A DNA stretch of 64,000 bases. It comes from Bradyrhizobium sp. SZCCT0153 (GTDB taxonomy: Bacteria > Pseudomonadota > Alphaproteobacteria > Rhizobiales > Xanthobacteraceae). Shown here piece by piece: positions 8,687-18,088 of this stretch (positions are counted from its first letter, which is position 1; every line of letters starts with the position of its first letter). Location: NCBI RefSeq assembly GCF_018129995.1, contig NZ_JAFCKS010000003.1:186001-250000 (forward strand). The letters run 5' to 3'. The notes beneath the pieces are model-generated. The model saw only the letters and a list, made by a program, of their open reading frames with translations, was not told the DNA's origin and did not search any database. The position numbers were made by a program, and so were the translations under genes.

Positions 8687-9907
8687 CTACAGCGCCTCGC
8701 CCTTCAGCAACCGCGGTATCTCGCCGGTCAGACCCGCGGCCTGGCGGATGAAGAGATTCTTGAGCGGCGGAGCGCGGTCGACGAGGCCGAGGCCGATGTC
8801 GCGAACGGTGCGCAGCAGCGTCGACTGGTTGGAGAACAGGAAGTTCAGCGAGTTGGTGGCAACGCCCATCGCCATGGTGTCGAAGCGGCGCCAGCGCTGG
8901 TAGCGCTCGAGCACGTCCGCTGCGCCGAGATCCATGCCGAGCCGCGCAGAATCGACGACGACCTCGGCCAGCGCCGCGACGTCCTTCAGCCCCATGTTGA
9001 GGCCCTGGCCCGCAATGGGGTGGATGACGTGCGCGGAATCGCCGACCAGCGCGAGGCGCTCGGCGATGAAGGAGCGTGCGACGAAATAGGACAGCGGAAA
9101 CGCGCGCGGCTTGTCGAGCGCCTTCACCTCGCCGAGATGCAGGCCAAAGCGCTGCTCGAGCTCGGCGTGAAATTCCTCCTCGCTCAATGCGACGATGCGC
9201 GCAGCTTCGCTGCGCCGCTCGGTCCAGACCAGCGAGGAGCGCTTGCCGGATAGCGGCAGGATCGCGAACGGGCCCGCGGGCAAGAAGTGCTCTTCGGCGC
9301 GGCCTTCGTGATCGCGCTCGTGGCCGACGGTGACGACGATGCCGGACTGGTCATATTCCCAGCCATGGGTGGCGATGCCGGCGCGCTCGCGCAGCTTCGA
9401 CCTTGCACCATCGGCGGCTACCAGCAGGCTCGCGGCAATGACGCTGCCGTCGCCGAGCGTCACGTCGATGCCTTCGCTGCGCGAATCGTAGGACGACACG
9501 GTGGTCGCGCGCAGATCGATGCCCTCGGCCTCGGCGCGCACCACCAGCGCATCGATCAGGCGGCGGTTCTCGACCATATGCGCGAAGGGCTCGCCCGGCG
9601 CGACGTCGCCGGCGAAATTCAGGAACACCGGACGGGTGGCGTCCTCCAGCTTGGAATCGGTGACGACCATGTCGAGGATCGGCTGCGCCTCGCCCCGGAC
9701 GTCGTCCCAGGCGCCGATCGCCTCGAACAGGCGGCGGCAGGCGGCCACGATTGCGGTCGCGCGCGGGTCCCGGCTCGGGCGCGTGCCGAGCGCCGGATCG
9801 GCGACGATGACGGGAATCTCGGGCCCGAGCCCCTGGCGCAGCGCCAGCGCAAGCGCGAGGCCCGCAAATGCGCCGCCGCCAATGACAATGCTACCCTGTA
9901 CCGACAT
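8687..9907 (-). CDS. UbiH/UbiF/COQ6-family FAD monooxygenase
   Basis: A 406-residue flavoprotein hydroxylase of ubiquinone biosynthesis type. It shows the FAD dinucleotide fold VIGGGAFAGLALALALR near the N-terminus, an ADGARSKLRE segment in the middle, and the family signature LVGDSAHVIHPIAGQGLN near residue 300. These enzymes hydroxylate the ubiquinone ring. Which ring position is modified (UbiH, UbiI, UbiF or UbiL-like) cannot be decided here. I chose the ATG at 9907, which starts the FAD fold and has CGGGA upstream; the frame is open for about 100 more codons without homology. It is divergent from tesB. Confidence 0.88.
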   Translation of the reverse strand: MSVQGSIVIGGGAFAGLALALALRQGLGPEIPVIVADPALGTRPSRDPRATAIVAACRRLFEAIGAWDDVRGEAQPILDMVVTDSKLEDATRPVFLNFAGDVAPGEPFAHMVENRRLIDALVVRAEAEGIDLRATTVSSYDSRSEGIDVTLGDGSVIAASLLVAADGARSKLRERAGIATHGWEYDQSGIVVTVGHERDHEGRAEEHFLPAGPFAILPLSGKRSSLVWTERRSEAARIVALSEEEFHAELEQRFGLHLGEVKALDKPRAFPLSYFVARSFIAERLALVGDSAHVIHPIAGQGLNMGLKDVAALAEVVVDSARLGMDLGAADVLERYQRWRRFDTMAMGVATNSLNFLFSNQSTLLRTVRDIGLGLVDRAPPLKNLFIRQAAGLTGEIPRLLKGEAL

Positions 9908-10055
9908 ACCCAGTTCCCGGCTAACGCTTCGCCTTTTCTTGGTCTTGCTAGCAGACTTGAGGTGGGCGAAACAGTGCGGTGAAACAAGGGCGGAAGGCCC
10001 TATTGTGTCATTCCGGAGCAGCGAATCCGGGACGGCAAGGGGAAAGCTCAATTCC

Positions 10056-10916
10056 ATGTCCAAAAGCCTGATCGACCTGATCTCGATTCTCGACCTCGAA
10101 CAGCTCGAGGTGAATCTGTTTCGCGGCAACAGTCCGAAGACGAGCTGGCAGCGGGTGTTCGGCGGCCAGGTGATCGGGCAGGCGATGGTCGCGGCGTGCC
10201 GCACCGTCGAGGGCCGGCTGCCGCATTCGCTGCATTGCTATTTCATCCTGCCGGGCGATCCGCAGATCCCGATCATCTACCAGGTCGAGCGCCTGCGCGA
10301 CGGCAAGAGCTACTCGACGCGCCGCGTCACCGCGATCCAGCACGGCAACGCGATCTTCTCGATCATGGTGTCGTTCCATGCCGAGGAGGAGAGCGCGTTC
10401 GATCATCAGGACAGGATGCCCGACGTGCCGCCGCCGGAAAAGCTGACGGCGGAGGAAATAGCGAAGCAGCCGATGTTCAAGGAGATGCCGGAGTTCATCC
10501 GCCGCTACTATGAATCCGACCGTCCGATCGAGCTGCGCCCGGTCGAGCTCGGCCGCTATTTCGGCCAGAAGATCGAGGACGGCCGCATTCATGTCTGGAT
10601 CAAGACCGCGGCAACGCTGCCGGACGATCCGGCGCTGCACATGTGCGCGCTGGCCTATGCGTCGGACTTCTCGCTGCTCGATGCAATCATGGCGCGCTAC
10701 GGCCGCACGCTGTTCGACAAGCGCATGATGCCGGCGAGCCTCGATCACGCGATGTGGTTTCACCGCCCGTTCCGCGCCGACGAATGGCTGCTCTACGCGC
10801 AGGATTCGCCGAGCGCGCGAAGCGGCCGCGGCTTGACCCGTGGCTCGATCTTCAAGCCCGACGGCACGCTCGTGGCCTCCGTCGCGCAGGAAGGCTCCGT
10901 GCGCGAGCGCAGATGA
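10056..10916 (+). CDS. tesB: Acyl-CoA thioesterase II
   Basis: A 286-residue protein of the TesB double-hotdog family, which hydrolyses acyl-CoA to free acid and CoA. Recognisable features are the N-terminal LEVNLFRGNSP, GGQVIGQAMVAACRTV (first hotdog helix), HSLHCYFILPGDP, and the C-terminal SLDHAMWFHRPFRADEW and GRGLTRGSIF segments, including the family's Asp-His region. The length matches the family. The ATG at 10056 precedes conserved sequence. Its stop codon is immediately followed by the stop of the convergent GYF_2 gene, with no base between them. Confidence 0.92.
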   Translation: MSKSLIDLISILDLEQLEVNLFRGNSPKTSWQRVFGGQVIGQAMVAACRTVEGRLPHSLHCYFILPGDPQIPIIYQVERLRDGKSYSTRRVTAIQHGNAIFSIMVSFHAEEESAFDHQDRMPDVPPPEKLTAEEIAKQPMFKEMPEFIRRYYESDRPIELRPVELGRYFGQKIEDGRIHVWIKTAATLPDDPALHMCALAYASDFSLLDAIMARYGRTLFDKRMMPASLDHAMWFHRPFRADEWLLYAQDSPSARSGRGLTRGSIFKPDGTLVASVAQEGSVRERR

Positions 10917-11807
10917 TCAGAAGCCGCGAGCGGCAGCCCCGCGGTCGACGAGTCCGAATTGCGACACGTACCAGCGGCCGTACCAGCGCAGCATCCACGG
11001 AATCGGGATGATCAAGCTACAGGCCAGCGAGAACACCACCGTACGCCACAGGACCTGCCAGCCAGTGCCGTTGAACACGATCTCGCGCCGCGTGCCCTCG
11101 GTATTGCGGCAGATCCAGCGCATCCAGAACACCAGCACCCAGGCCCAGCCGATGATGGTGATGGTCGAGATGAGCATCAGCAGATACCAGCCGACATAGC
11201 CGATCGCACTACCCTGGAACGAGATCGGCAGCCGCTCGCCGTTGGAGGAGAGATTGGCCACGATCCAGCGGAGGATCACCCAGGCGAGGAAGGCATTGAT
11301 CACCGTCGCAACGAGCGGCGCGTACGAAATGCCGGTGGCGCCGGCATAGGTCAGGAGCGCGTTGGCCATCAACGCCCACCAGATGTCCATCGGCTGACCC
11401 GCGAAATCGAAATTCGGGCGGCCCGGCACCTGAATGTGCGACGTTATATATTTGTAGAACCAGACCGCGACCCACGGCGCCGGAATGACCAGGATCATGC
11501 CGATGACGAACACGATGGCCCGCCCAAGCAGACCGAACACGCTGAAATCAGCCGTCAGCGGTCCTTCGCCACCGGCGCCACCATAACCAGCGCGCCCCAT
11601 CATCGGCGGACCGCCGGTCGGCACCATCGGAGGCGCGCCGCCGCCGATCAGTCCGGGAATTTCGGCGGCCTTCTGCCAGCCGGCCATGCCCTCCGACCAC
11701 ACCAGCGTATCCGGGCGCACAATTCCTTGCGCGATCAAGTCGCGGAATTGCCCTTCCGGGTAAGGCCCCTGCTGCTTGCCCTCGGATGCGTAGAACCAAC
11801 TCGCCAT
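10917..11807 (-). CDS. GYF_2-domain polytopic membrane protein
   Basis: A 296-residue protein. Residues 1-55 form a GYF_2/DUF4339 module (WFYASEGKQQGPYPEGQF ... GWQKAAEIPGL). A Gly/Pro-rich linker (55-80) follows, then five or six membrane helices to about residue 280. The membrane part resembles DUF898/YjgN-like proteins, but I am not certain. GYF_2 domains are thought to bind proline-rich peptides. I chose the ATG at 11807, preceded by GGGGGA, because the GYF module begins there. Function unknown. Confidence 0.75.
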   Translation of the reverse strand: MASWFYASEGKQQGPYPEGQFRDLIAQGIVRPDTLVWSEGMAGWQKAAEIPGLIGGGAPPMVPTGGPPMMGRAGYGGAGGEGPLTADFSVFGLLGRAIVFVIGMILVIPAPWVAVWFYKYITSHIQVPGRPNFDFAGQPMDIWWALMANALLTYAGATGISYAPLVATVINAFLAWVILRWIVANLSSNGERLPISFQGSAIGYVGWYLLMLISTITIIGWAWVLVFWMRWICRNTEGTRREIVFNGTGWQVLWRTVVFSLACSLIIPIPWMLRWYGRWYVSQFGLVDRGAAARGF

Positions 11808-11993
11808 GAAGCGTCCCCCCAAACATACTTTTGTACCGGCCGGGACGCTTCGGTTCACCGCATCCATGCCAAAAATGCATTGTGGAGGATGAACGGATGC
11901 CCTGTACAGAGGCGGCCGTTCACATGGCCAAACGTTTTTCCGCTTCAATCTGCAAGTTTTTTATGCCATTTGCCCGGAAAGATGCCAGATTGA

Positions 11994-12383
<390 letters not shown>

Positions 12384-12456
12384 CTCGAACTACTTCGATC
12401 GCACCGGGCAACGACGCCACAGCGTGCGACGCAATCAATATGCTGGGGGAAACGAC

Positions 12457-13758
12457 ATGGCGGGATTGTTGCGCCGCGCGGCCGTTATGGCTGCGCCGAT
12501 CGGATTTGCGTCGGTCATTGCCGCACCTGCCCATGCCGCGGAGTTCCAGATCAACACCGCCGACACCGCCTGGATGATCGTCGCCACCGCGCTGGTGCTG
12601 ATGATGACGATCCCGGGCCTCGCGCTGTTCTACTCCGGCATGGTGCGCAAGAAGAACGTGCTCGCCACCATGGCGCAGAGCCTCGCCGCGGTGACGATGA
12701 TCTCGATTCTCTGGGTCGCGTTCGGCTATTCGCTGTGCTTCGTCGGCGACGGCCCGTGGATCGGCACGCTCGACCGCTGGTTCCTCGCCGGCATGACCAT
12801 GGACAGCGTCAATCCGGCGGCGAAGACGATCCCGGAAGCACTGTTCATGCTCTACCAGATGACGTTTGCGATCATCACTGTGGCGCTGGTCGCGGGCTCG
12901 GTTGCCGACCGGATGCGCTTCTCCGCCTATCTGCTGTTCTCCGTCGCCTGGTTCATCTTCGTCTACATTCCGCTGGCGCATTGGGTGTGGGGCGGCGGCT
13001 TCCTCGCCAGCATGGGCGTGCTGGATTTCGCCGGCGGCCTCGTGGTGCATCTGTCGGCCGGCACCGCCGGCCTCGTCGCTGCCAAGGTGATGGGACGCCG
13101 TCATGGCTACGGCACCGAAAATCTCTCGCCGTTCGATCTGTCGCTCGCCGTGATGGGCACCGGCCTGTTGTGGGTCGGCTGGTTCGGCTTCAACGGCGGC
13201 TCGGCGGGTGCGGCCAATTCGCGCGCGGTGCTGGCGATCATCGCGACCCATCTCGCAGCCTGCTCCGGCGCGCTGACCTGGGGCGCGATCGAATGGTCGA
13301 CGCGGCGCAAGCCTTCAGTGCTCGGCATGATCTCCGGCGCGGTGGCCGGCCTCGGCACCATTACACCGGCCTCGGGATTCGTGGCCCCCTGGCACGGCAT
13401 CGTCATCGGCATGATCGCGGGCCTCGTCTGCTACTGGGCCTGCACCTGGCTGAAGCACCGCTTCGACTATGACGATTCGCTCGACGTGTTCGGCGTCCAC
13501 GGCATCGGCGGGCTGACCGGCACCCTGCTGGCCGGCGTGTTCGCCACCAGCGCGATCGGCGGCACCGCCGGCCTGCTCGAAGGCCATCCGCAGCAGCTCC
13601 TGATCCAGCTCTATGGGGTCGCCGTCACTTTCGTCTGGTCGGCAGGCGTGAGCTTCCTCCTGTTGAGGCTGGTCGGCCTGTTCGTGCCCTTGCGCGTATC
13701 CCGCGAGCACGAGCTCGAGGGCCTCGATATTTCGCAGCACGGCGAGGCGCTGCAATAG
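12457..13758 (+). CDS. amtB: Ammonium transporter (first copy)
   Basis: A 433-residue Amt/Rh-family channel with a signal peptide (cleavage near APAHA-AEF) and eleven membrane helices. Family signatures seen are DTAWMIVATALVLMMTIPGLALFYSG, DFAGGLVVHLSAGTAGLVAA, WVGWFGFNGGS and DDSLDVFGVHGIGG, the latter including a pore histidine. It moves ammonium across the inner membrane, and the preceding GlnK would block it when nitrogen is plentiful. I chose the ATG at 12457 because GGGGGAA precedes it and the signal peptide starts there. It is shorter in the periplasmic loop than the second copy. Confidence 0.93.
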   Translation: MAGLLRRAAVMAAPIGFASVIAAPAHAAEFQINTADTAWMIVATALVLMMTIPGLALFYSGMVRKKNVLATMAQSLAAVTMISILWVAFGYSLCFVGDGPWIGTLDRWFLAGMTMDSVNPAAKTIPEALFMLYQMTFAIITVALVAGSVADRMRFSAYLLFSVAWFIFVYIPLAHWVWGGGFLASMGVLDFAGGLVVHLSAGTAGLVAAKVMGRRHGYGTENLSPFDLSLAVMGTGLLWVGWFGFNGGSAGAANSRAVLAIIATHLAACSGALTWGAIEWSTRRKPSVLGMISGAVAGLGTITPASGFVAPWHGIVIGMIAGLVCYWACTWLKHRFDYDDSLDVFGVHGIGGLTGTLLAGVFATSAIGGTAGLLEGHPQQLLIQLYGVAVTFVWSAGVSFLLLRLVGLFVPLRVSREHELEGLDISQHGEALQ

Positions 13759-13817
13759 GCTGCAAACCAGCAGCGCGAAGCGCTAGACAGCCTGAGATCG
13801 CTTCGGGCTTGCATGAC

Positions 13818-13837
13818 ACATAAGTGTATGCTTATGT
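13818..13837. promoter_or_regulatory. Putative ArsR operator
   Basis: A palindrome ACATAAG-N6-CTTATGT with perfect 7-bp arms, ending six bases before the ATG of the ArsR-type gene. The position is suited to autorepression. Confidence 0.7.
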
Positions 13838-13843
13838 CTCGTC

Positions 13844-14158
13844 ATGATCGAGGCAGACATCTTCAAGGCGCTGGCCGACCCGACGCGCCGCAAGGTCTTC
13901 GAAAAGCTCGCTGGCGGAAGCCTGAATGCCAGCGCCTTGCGCGATGGATTGGAGATCAGCCAGCCGGCGATGTCGCAGCATCTCGCGGTGCTGCGTGCGG
14001 CAGGCCTGGTGCGTGAACAGCGGCAGGGCCGCTTTGTGAACTACGAGGTCGATCCGGACGGGATCGCCACCATCGGGACATGGCTTGCGCGCTACCGCGC
14101 CTACTGGCCGAAACGCATGGAAGCTCTCGCCGATCTCTTGAAGGACATGGATCAATAA
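13844..14158 (+). CDS. ArsR-family winged-helix regulator
   Basis: A 104-residue winged-helix repressor. It contains IFKALADPTRRKVFEKLA (helix 1-2), the recognition helix segment LEISQPAMSQHLAVLRAAGLV, and a wing with REQRQGRFVNYEVDP. The metal-binding ELCVCDL-type motif of arsenic/cadmium sensors is absent. It matches the subgroup that is paired with SRPBCC (AHSA1) genes, and such a gene follows 12 bp downstream. A palindrome directly upstream indicates autoregulation. Confidence 0.88.
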   Translation: MIEADIFKALADPTRRKVFEKLAGGSLNASALRDGLEISQPAMSQHLAVLRAAGLVREQRQGRFVNYEVDPDGIATIGTWLARYRAYWPKRMEALADLLKDMDQ

Positions 14159-14170
14159 GGATCTGGATCA

Positions 14171-14545
14171 ATGAGCGACGCAGTGAAGCCTGATCACCCC
14201 GACGCAGACTTGGTGCTCGAGACAGACTTGGTCCTCGAATACGACCTCGATGCGCCGCCGGCAAAGGTCTGGCGCGCGGTGACCATTCCGGCCCTGCGCG
14301 AGCGCTGGCTGCCGGATTCCGACGTTGTGGGCATCGAGCCCGAATCATCGATCGTGGGCGAAGAGGTGCGCTACCGGCTTCGCGATTCCGAGCCGCCGTT
14401 TCGCGAAAGCCACGTCATCTTCCGGATCGAACCGAACGAAGCCGGCGGCACCCGCTTTCGCATCATCCAGCAAGCCTGCGACGACCATGCCAAGCTACCG
14501 CAGGCGGCCAACAGCAATCGCTGCATGATGCGCGCGGCGGCCTGA
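14171..14545 (+). CDS. SRPBCC/AHSA1-domain protein
   Basis: A 124-residue START-like protein. The pattern LEYDLDAPPAKVWRAVTIPALRERWL near the N-terminus is the AHSA1 (activator of Hsp90 ATPase homologue) signature, and the remaining strands FRESHVIFRIEPNEAGGTRFRI fit the fold. It is slightly shorter than usual and ends in a polar, Ala-rich tail instead of the long C-terminal helix, so the 3' end may be eroded. It is co-transcribed with the ArsR gene; the ClpP paralogue follows after 42 bp. The ligand is unknown. Confidence 0.75.
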   Translation: MSDAVKPDHPDADLVLETDLVLEYDLDAPPAKVWRAVTIPALRERWLPDSDVVGIEPESSIVGEEVRYRLRDSEPPFRESHVIFRIEPNEAGGTRFRIIQQACDDHAKLPQAANSNRCMMRAAA

Positions 14546-14587
14546 CCACAAACAGACTTTCATCACCTGCAGAAATGGAGGTCGCCG

Positions 14588-15190
14588 ATGCGCGACATGC
14601 TTCAGCTCGTCCCTATGGTCGTCGAACAATCCGCCCGCGGCGAACGATCCTTCGACATCTACTCGCGGCTCCTGCGCGAGCGCATCATCTTCCTCAACGG
14701 CGAGGTCAACGATGCGATGTCCGGACTGGTCTGCGCGCAGCTGCTGTTCCTGGAGGCGGAGAATCCGAACAGGCCGATCAATCTCTACATCAATTCCTAT
14801 GGCGGCGTGGTCACCAGCGGATTGGCGATGTACGACACCATGCAGTTCATCAAGGCGCCGGTCCATACGCTGTGCATGGGGACCGCGCGCTCCATGGGCT
14901 CGTTCCTGCTGATGGCCGGCGAACCCGGTCACCGCGCCGCGCTGCCCAATGCAAGCCTTCACGTGCATCAGCCGCTCGGCGGCTACCAGGGCCAGGCGTC
15001 CGACATCCTGATCCACGCCACCGAAATGCAGGAAACCAAGCGGCGCCTGATCCGGCTCTATGCGCAGCATTGCCGGCGCCCCGAGGAGGAGGTGGAACGG
15101 ACCCTGGACCGCGACCACTTCATGACCGCGCAGCAAGGGGTCGAATGGGGACTGATCGACAGGGTTTTTGCCGAGCGCGACGCCGCCTGA
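14588..15190 (+). CDS. ClpP-type serine protease paralogue
   Basis: A 200-residue ClpP-family peptidase. The catalytic triad is intact: Ser102 in GTARSMGSF, His127 in HVHQPLGG and Asp176 in LDRDHF, with spacings 25 and 49 as in E. coli ClpP. Two departures stand out: the oxyanion-loop motif, normally INSPGG, reads INSYGG (Tyr71), and the serine motif reads GTARSMG rather than GQAASMG. Rhizobia carry several ClpP paralogues; the main housekeeping clpP normally sits with clpX, which is not seen here. It follows ArsR and SRPBCC genes on the same strand, suggesting stress-controlled expression. The partner ATPase is unknown. Confidence 0.88.
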   Translation: MRDMLQLVPMVVEQSARGERSFDIYSRLLRERIIFLNGEVNDAMSGLVCAQLLFLEAENPNRPINLYINSYGGVVTSGLAMYDTMQFIKAPVHTLCMGTARSMGSFLLMAGEPGHRAALPNASLHVHQPLGGYQGQASDILIHATEMQETKRRLIRLYAQHCRRPEEEVERTLDRDHFMTAQQGVEWGLIDRVFAERDAA

Positions 15191-15622
15191 CGGGTCCAGC
15201 AATGGCCCTCAGCCGGATACCGGCTGAGCCTCGTTCCGCTCAAGCTGAACGAACGGTGTCGCGCATCTCGTGAGCAGAGACGCGGACGATCTCGGTATTT
15301 CGCGTCACGCCGAGGTACCGCTCCATATTCAGATACCATTCGACTGCCCGACACATGAGCAACAATGTGACGACAGCCTGTCGTGCCTGTTTTTTGACCA
15401 GGCATGACCACGGATTGAGCGCGACGTAATAGCGCACTGCACCGCAATACCCGCCAAACGCGAAAATGCCCGTTTTCATAGTCCGTTAGGCAACGCGCCC
15501 GATCTGGCACGGCATTTGATTCTAAGGGTCTCGGCTGTGCCCGCGTAGTGAACTTCTCCGTGGCGAACCAGTCGAGAAACGCCCGGCCACGTCCGGACCG
15601 GGCCCAAGCGGGGATAGGACCC
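15191..15622. other. Intergenic region upstream of second glnK-amtB
   Basis: A 432-bp gap. It holds a sigma-54-like promoter element (listed separately) about 100 bp before the glnK start. A 79-codon minus-strand frame (15,240-15,479) has no recognised motif or ribosome site and is not called. No terminator hairpin for clpP was identified. Confidence 0.5.
15505..15520 (+). promoter_or_regulatory. Sigma-54-type -24/-12 element upstream of glnK
   Basis: TGGCACGGCATTTGAT fits the RpoN consensus TGGCACG-N4-TTGC(A/T) in every base of the -24 box and in spacing (10 bp between GG and the -12 dinucleotide). The only departure is GA instead of GC at -12. It lies 103 bp before the glnK ATG, on the coding strand. 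glnK-amtB operons are classically NtrC/RpoN dependent, which supports the call. No NtrC site was confidently found. Confidence 0.55.
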
Positions 15623-15961
15623 ATGAAAATTGTTATGGCGATTATCAAGCCATTCAAGCTGGAAGAAGTCCGTGACGCCCTGACCGCCATCGGCGTTCAC
15701 GGTCTCACGGTGACGGAAGTCAAGGGATATGGCCGCCAGAAGGGCCATACGGAAATCTATCGCGGCGCCGAATATGCCGTGAGCTTCCTGCCCAAGATCA
15801 AGATCGAGGTGGCTGTCGCCTCCGACCAGGTCGACAAGACCATCGACGCCATCACGTCCGCCGCGAAAACCGGACAGATCGGCGACGGCAAGATCTTCGT
15901 CATCAATCTCGACCATGCGGTTCGCATCCGCACCGGCGAGGCCGATGCCGCGGCCCTCTGA
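15623..15961 (+). CDS. glnK: PII nitrogen-regulatory protein (second copy)
   Basis: A 112-residue PII protein with Tyr51 in [11 protein letters not shown] and [12 protein letters not shown]. It differs from the first copy mainly in residues 50-80 (AVSFLPKIKIEVAVASDQVDKTIDAI). The 37-bp gap to the following amtB indicates an operon in which GlnK regulates its own transporter. A sigma-54-like element lies upstream, so this copy is the better candidate for nitrogen-starvation induction. Confidence 0.93.
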   Translation: MKIVMAIIKPFKLEEVRDALTAIGVHGLTVTEVKGYGRQKGHTEIYRGAEYAVSFLPKIKIEVAVASDQVDKTIDAITSAAKTGQIGDGKIFVINLDHAVRIRTGEADAAAL

Positions 15962-15998
15962 TTTCGCGCTCAACCTTATCCAATCAGGAGTGAATAAA

Positions 15999-17447
15999 AT
16001 GACGTTCAAGCGTCCCTATGGCGCGGGATTGGCGGCTCTCGCAGTCGGCCTGTTCGCTGCGACCGCAGCCTATGCCGAGCCAACGGTCAACAAGGGAGAT
16101 AACGCCTGGATGCTGACATCGACAGTGCTCGTGCTGTTGATGACGATCCCCGGCCTCGCGCTGTTCTACGGCGGCCTCGTCCGTTCCAAGAACATGCTCT
16201 CCGTCCTGATGCAGGTGTTCTACACCGTCTGCGTCGTCACCGTGATCTGGGCCGTGTACGGCTACAGCCTCGCCTTCACCGGCGGCTCCGACTTCATCGG
16301 CGGCTTCTCCAAGGCCTTCATGATGGGCGTCACCACCGATTCGAAGGCTGCGACCTTCTCGGTCGACGCCAACATCTCGGAGCTCATCTACATGTGCTTC
16401 CAGATGACCTTCGCGGCGATCACGCCCGCCCTCATCGTCGGCGCCTTCGCCGAGCGCATGAAGTTCTCGGCGATCGCTCTCTTCATCCCGCTCTGGGTCA
16501 CGCTGATCTACTTCCCGATCGCGCACATGGTCTGGTACTGGCCCGGCCCGGACATGATCCAGGACGCTGCCAAGGCTCTGGCTGCTGCCACTGACGCTGC
16601 AGCGAAGACCGCGGCGCAGGCCAAGCTCGACGAGATCAACGCCGACGCCGGCTGGATCTTCAAGAAGGGCGCGATCGACTTCGCGGGCGGCACGGTGGTG
16701 CACATCAACGCCGGCATCGCAGGTCTCGTCGGCGCTCTCCTGATCGGCAAGCGCACCGGCTACGGCAAGGAGCTGATGGCTCCGCACTCGCTGACCATGT
16801 CGATGATCGGCGCCTCGCTGCTCTGGGTCGGCTGGTTCGGCTTCAACGCCGGCTCCAACCTCGAAGCCAACGGCGGCGCAGCCCTCGCCATGACCAACTC
16901 CTTCGTCGCCACCGCAGCCGCCGCGCTGTCGTGGATGTTCGCGGAGTGGATCATCAAGGGTCATCCGTCGGTACTCGGCGTCATCTCCGGCGCAGTCGCG
17001 GGCCTCGTGGCCGTCACGCCTGCCGCCGGCTTCTCCGGCGTGATGGGTGCGATCGTCCTCGGCCTCGTTGTCGGCGTGGTCTGCCTGTTCTTCTGCACCG
17101 TCGTGAAGAACGCGCTCGGCTACGACGACTCCCTCGATGTGTTCGGCGTGCACTGCGTCGGCGGCATCATCGGCGCCCTCGGCACCGGCATCCTGGTCAA
17201 CCCGGCTCTCGGCGGCGCGGGCATCATCGACTACACCGCGATCCCGCCGAAGGTTGCCGATTACGACTTCACGGCGCAGATGATCTCCCAGATCGAGGCC
17301 GTCTGCACCACGCTGGTGTGGTCGGGCGTCGGTTCGGCGATCCTCTACAAGGTCGTCGATGTGATCGTTGGCCTCCGCGCCAATGTCGAGACCGAGCGTG
17401 AAGGCCTCGACATCACCGAGCACACCGAGCGCGCCTACAACATGTAA
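15999..17447 (+). CDS. amtB: Ammonium transporter (second copy)
   Basis: A 482-residue Amt-family channel with signal peptide (cleavage near AAYA-EPT). It contains NAWMLTSTVLVLLMTIPG, DFAGGTVVHINAGIAGLVGA, WVGWFGFNAGSNLEANGGA and DDSLDVFGVHCVGG. Compared with the first copy it has an extra Ala/Lys-rich stretch of about 30 residues in a loop (around residues 185-220, AAKALAAATDAAAKTAAQAK) and a longer C-terminal loop before the last helix. CAGGAG precedes the chosen ATG. A strong intrinsic terminator follows 85 bp after the stop. Confidence 0.93.
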   Translation: MTFKRPYGAGLAALAVGLFAATAAYAEPTVNKGDNAWMLTSTVLVLLMTIPGLALFYGGLVRSKNMLSVLMQVFYTVCVVTVIWAVYGYSLAFTGGSDFIGGFSKAFMMGVTTDSKAATFSVDANISELIYMCFQMTFAAITPALIVGAFAERMKFSAIALFIPLWVTLIYFPIAHMVWYWPGPDMIQDAAKALAAATDAAAKTAAQAKLDEINADAGWIFKKGAIDFAGGTVVHINAGIAGLVGALLIGKRTGYGKELMAPHSLTMSMIGASLLWVGWFGFNAGSNLEANGGAALAMTNSFVATAAAALSWMFAEWIIKGHPSVLGVISGAVAGLVAVTPAAGFSGVMGAIVLGLVVGVVCLFFCTVVKNALGYDDSLDVFGVHCVGGIIGALGTGILVNPALGGAGIIDYTAIPPKVADYDFTAQMISQIEAVCTTLVWSGVGSAILYKVVDVIVGLRANVETEREGLDITEHTERAYNM

Positions 17448-17531
17448 GTCTCCTCCCGGGCGCGGCCTCCTCGGGGGTCGCACCCACAACTACGGTTTGG
17501 GGCACATACCCGGCAATGTCCCGACCGTTGA

Positions 17532-17566
17532 GGGGCTCCAGCGCAAGTTGGAGCCCCTTTCTTTTT
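17532..17566 (+). terminator. Intrinsic terminator after amtB
   Basis: Stem GGGGCTCCA / TGGAGCCCC (9 bp, perfect) with an 8-nt loop, followed directly by TTTCTTTTT. It is the clearest rho-independent terminator on the plus strand and closes the glnK-amtB transcript. Confidence 0.92.
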
Positions 17567-17651
17567 GGAACGGGCGCAAAAGAAAAGGATTGCCATTCCG
17601 CCCCGACGGCGCAGAAATATCGACCACAAGAACAACAATCGGGAGGTCGTC

Positions 17652-18056
17652 ATGCGTTTGGAAGGCGGATGCTATTGCGGTGAAGTGCGCTATGTCGCCG
17701 AGGGCGATCCGATGATGCAGGCGCAGTGTCATTGCCGCGAGTGCCAGTACATCTCGGGCGGGGCGCCCAACACCTTCATCGCGATGCCGGCGGCGAGTTT
17801 CAGCTACATCACCGGACAACCCAAGCAGTTCACGCGCAAGGACCTCGAGCGCGCAGTGACGCGCGAGTTCTGCGCCGAGTGCGGCACCCATCTGGTCACC
17901 AAGGTTCCAGGCCTGCCCGCCGCGATCGTGAAGGTCGGCACCCTGGACGAGCCCGCGCAGTTCCATCCGCAGATGGCGATCTACACCTGCGACAAGCAGG
18001 AGTTTCACGCGATCCCCGCCGGCATGGCGACATTCGAGAAGCTGCCGGGGCACTGA
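17652..18056 (+). CDS. GFA-family zinc protein
   Basis: A 134-residue protein of the GFA fold (glutathione-dependent formaldehyde-activating enzyme family). Zinc-ligand cysteines are in GGCYCG, QCHCRECQ and FCAECGTHL. The length is right for the family. Most members have no proven activity; the founder binds S-hydroxymethylglutathione. The ATG at 17652 is preceded by GGGAGG. It is monocistronic after the amtB terminator. Confidence 0.85.
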   Translation: MRLEGGCYCGEVRYVAEGDPMMQAQCHCRECQYISGGAPNTFIAMPAASFSYITGQPKQFTRKDLERAVTREFCAECGTHLVTKVPGLPAAIVKVGTLDEPAQFHPQMAIYTCDKQEFHAIPAGMATFEKLPGH

Positions 18057-18088
18057 AGGTCGAATCGAGCCCGGAAAACGGTGTGCTC

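Noticed and set aside
14171..14545. SRPBCC gene as a pseudogene
   Set aside because: The C-terminal helix looks replaced by a polar tail, but the frame is intact, the start is well placed and length is near normal, so I keep it as a gene.
15240..15479. 79-codon minus-strand frame between the ClpP paralogue and glnK
   Set aside because: No recognised motif and no ribosome site; it lies in the control region of glnK-amtB. It could be a gene remnant, but nothing supports expression.
15984..17489. 501-codon frame opposite the second amtB
   Set aside because: It is the mirror of a clear amtB coding region; its Asp/Glu/Gly/His-rich translation is the usual antisense artefact of high-GC genes.
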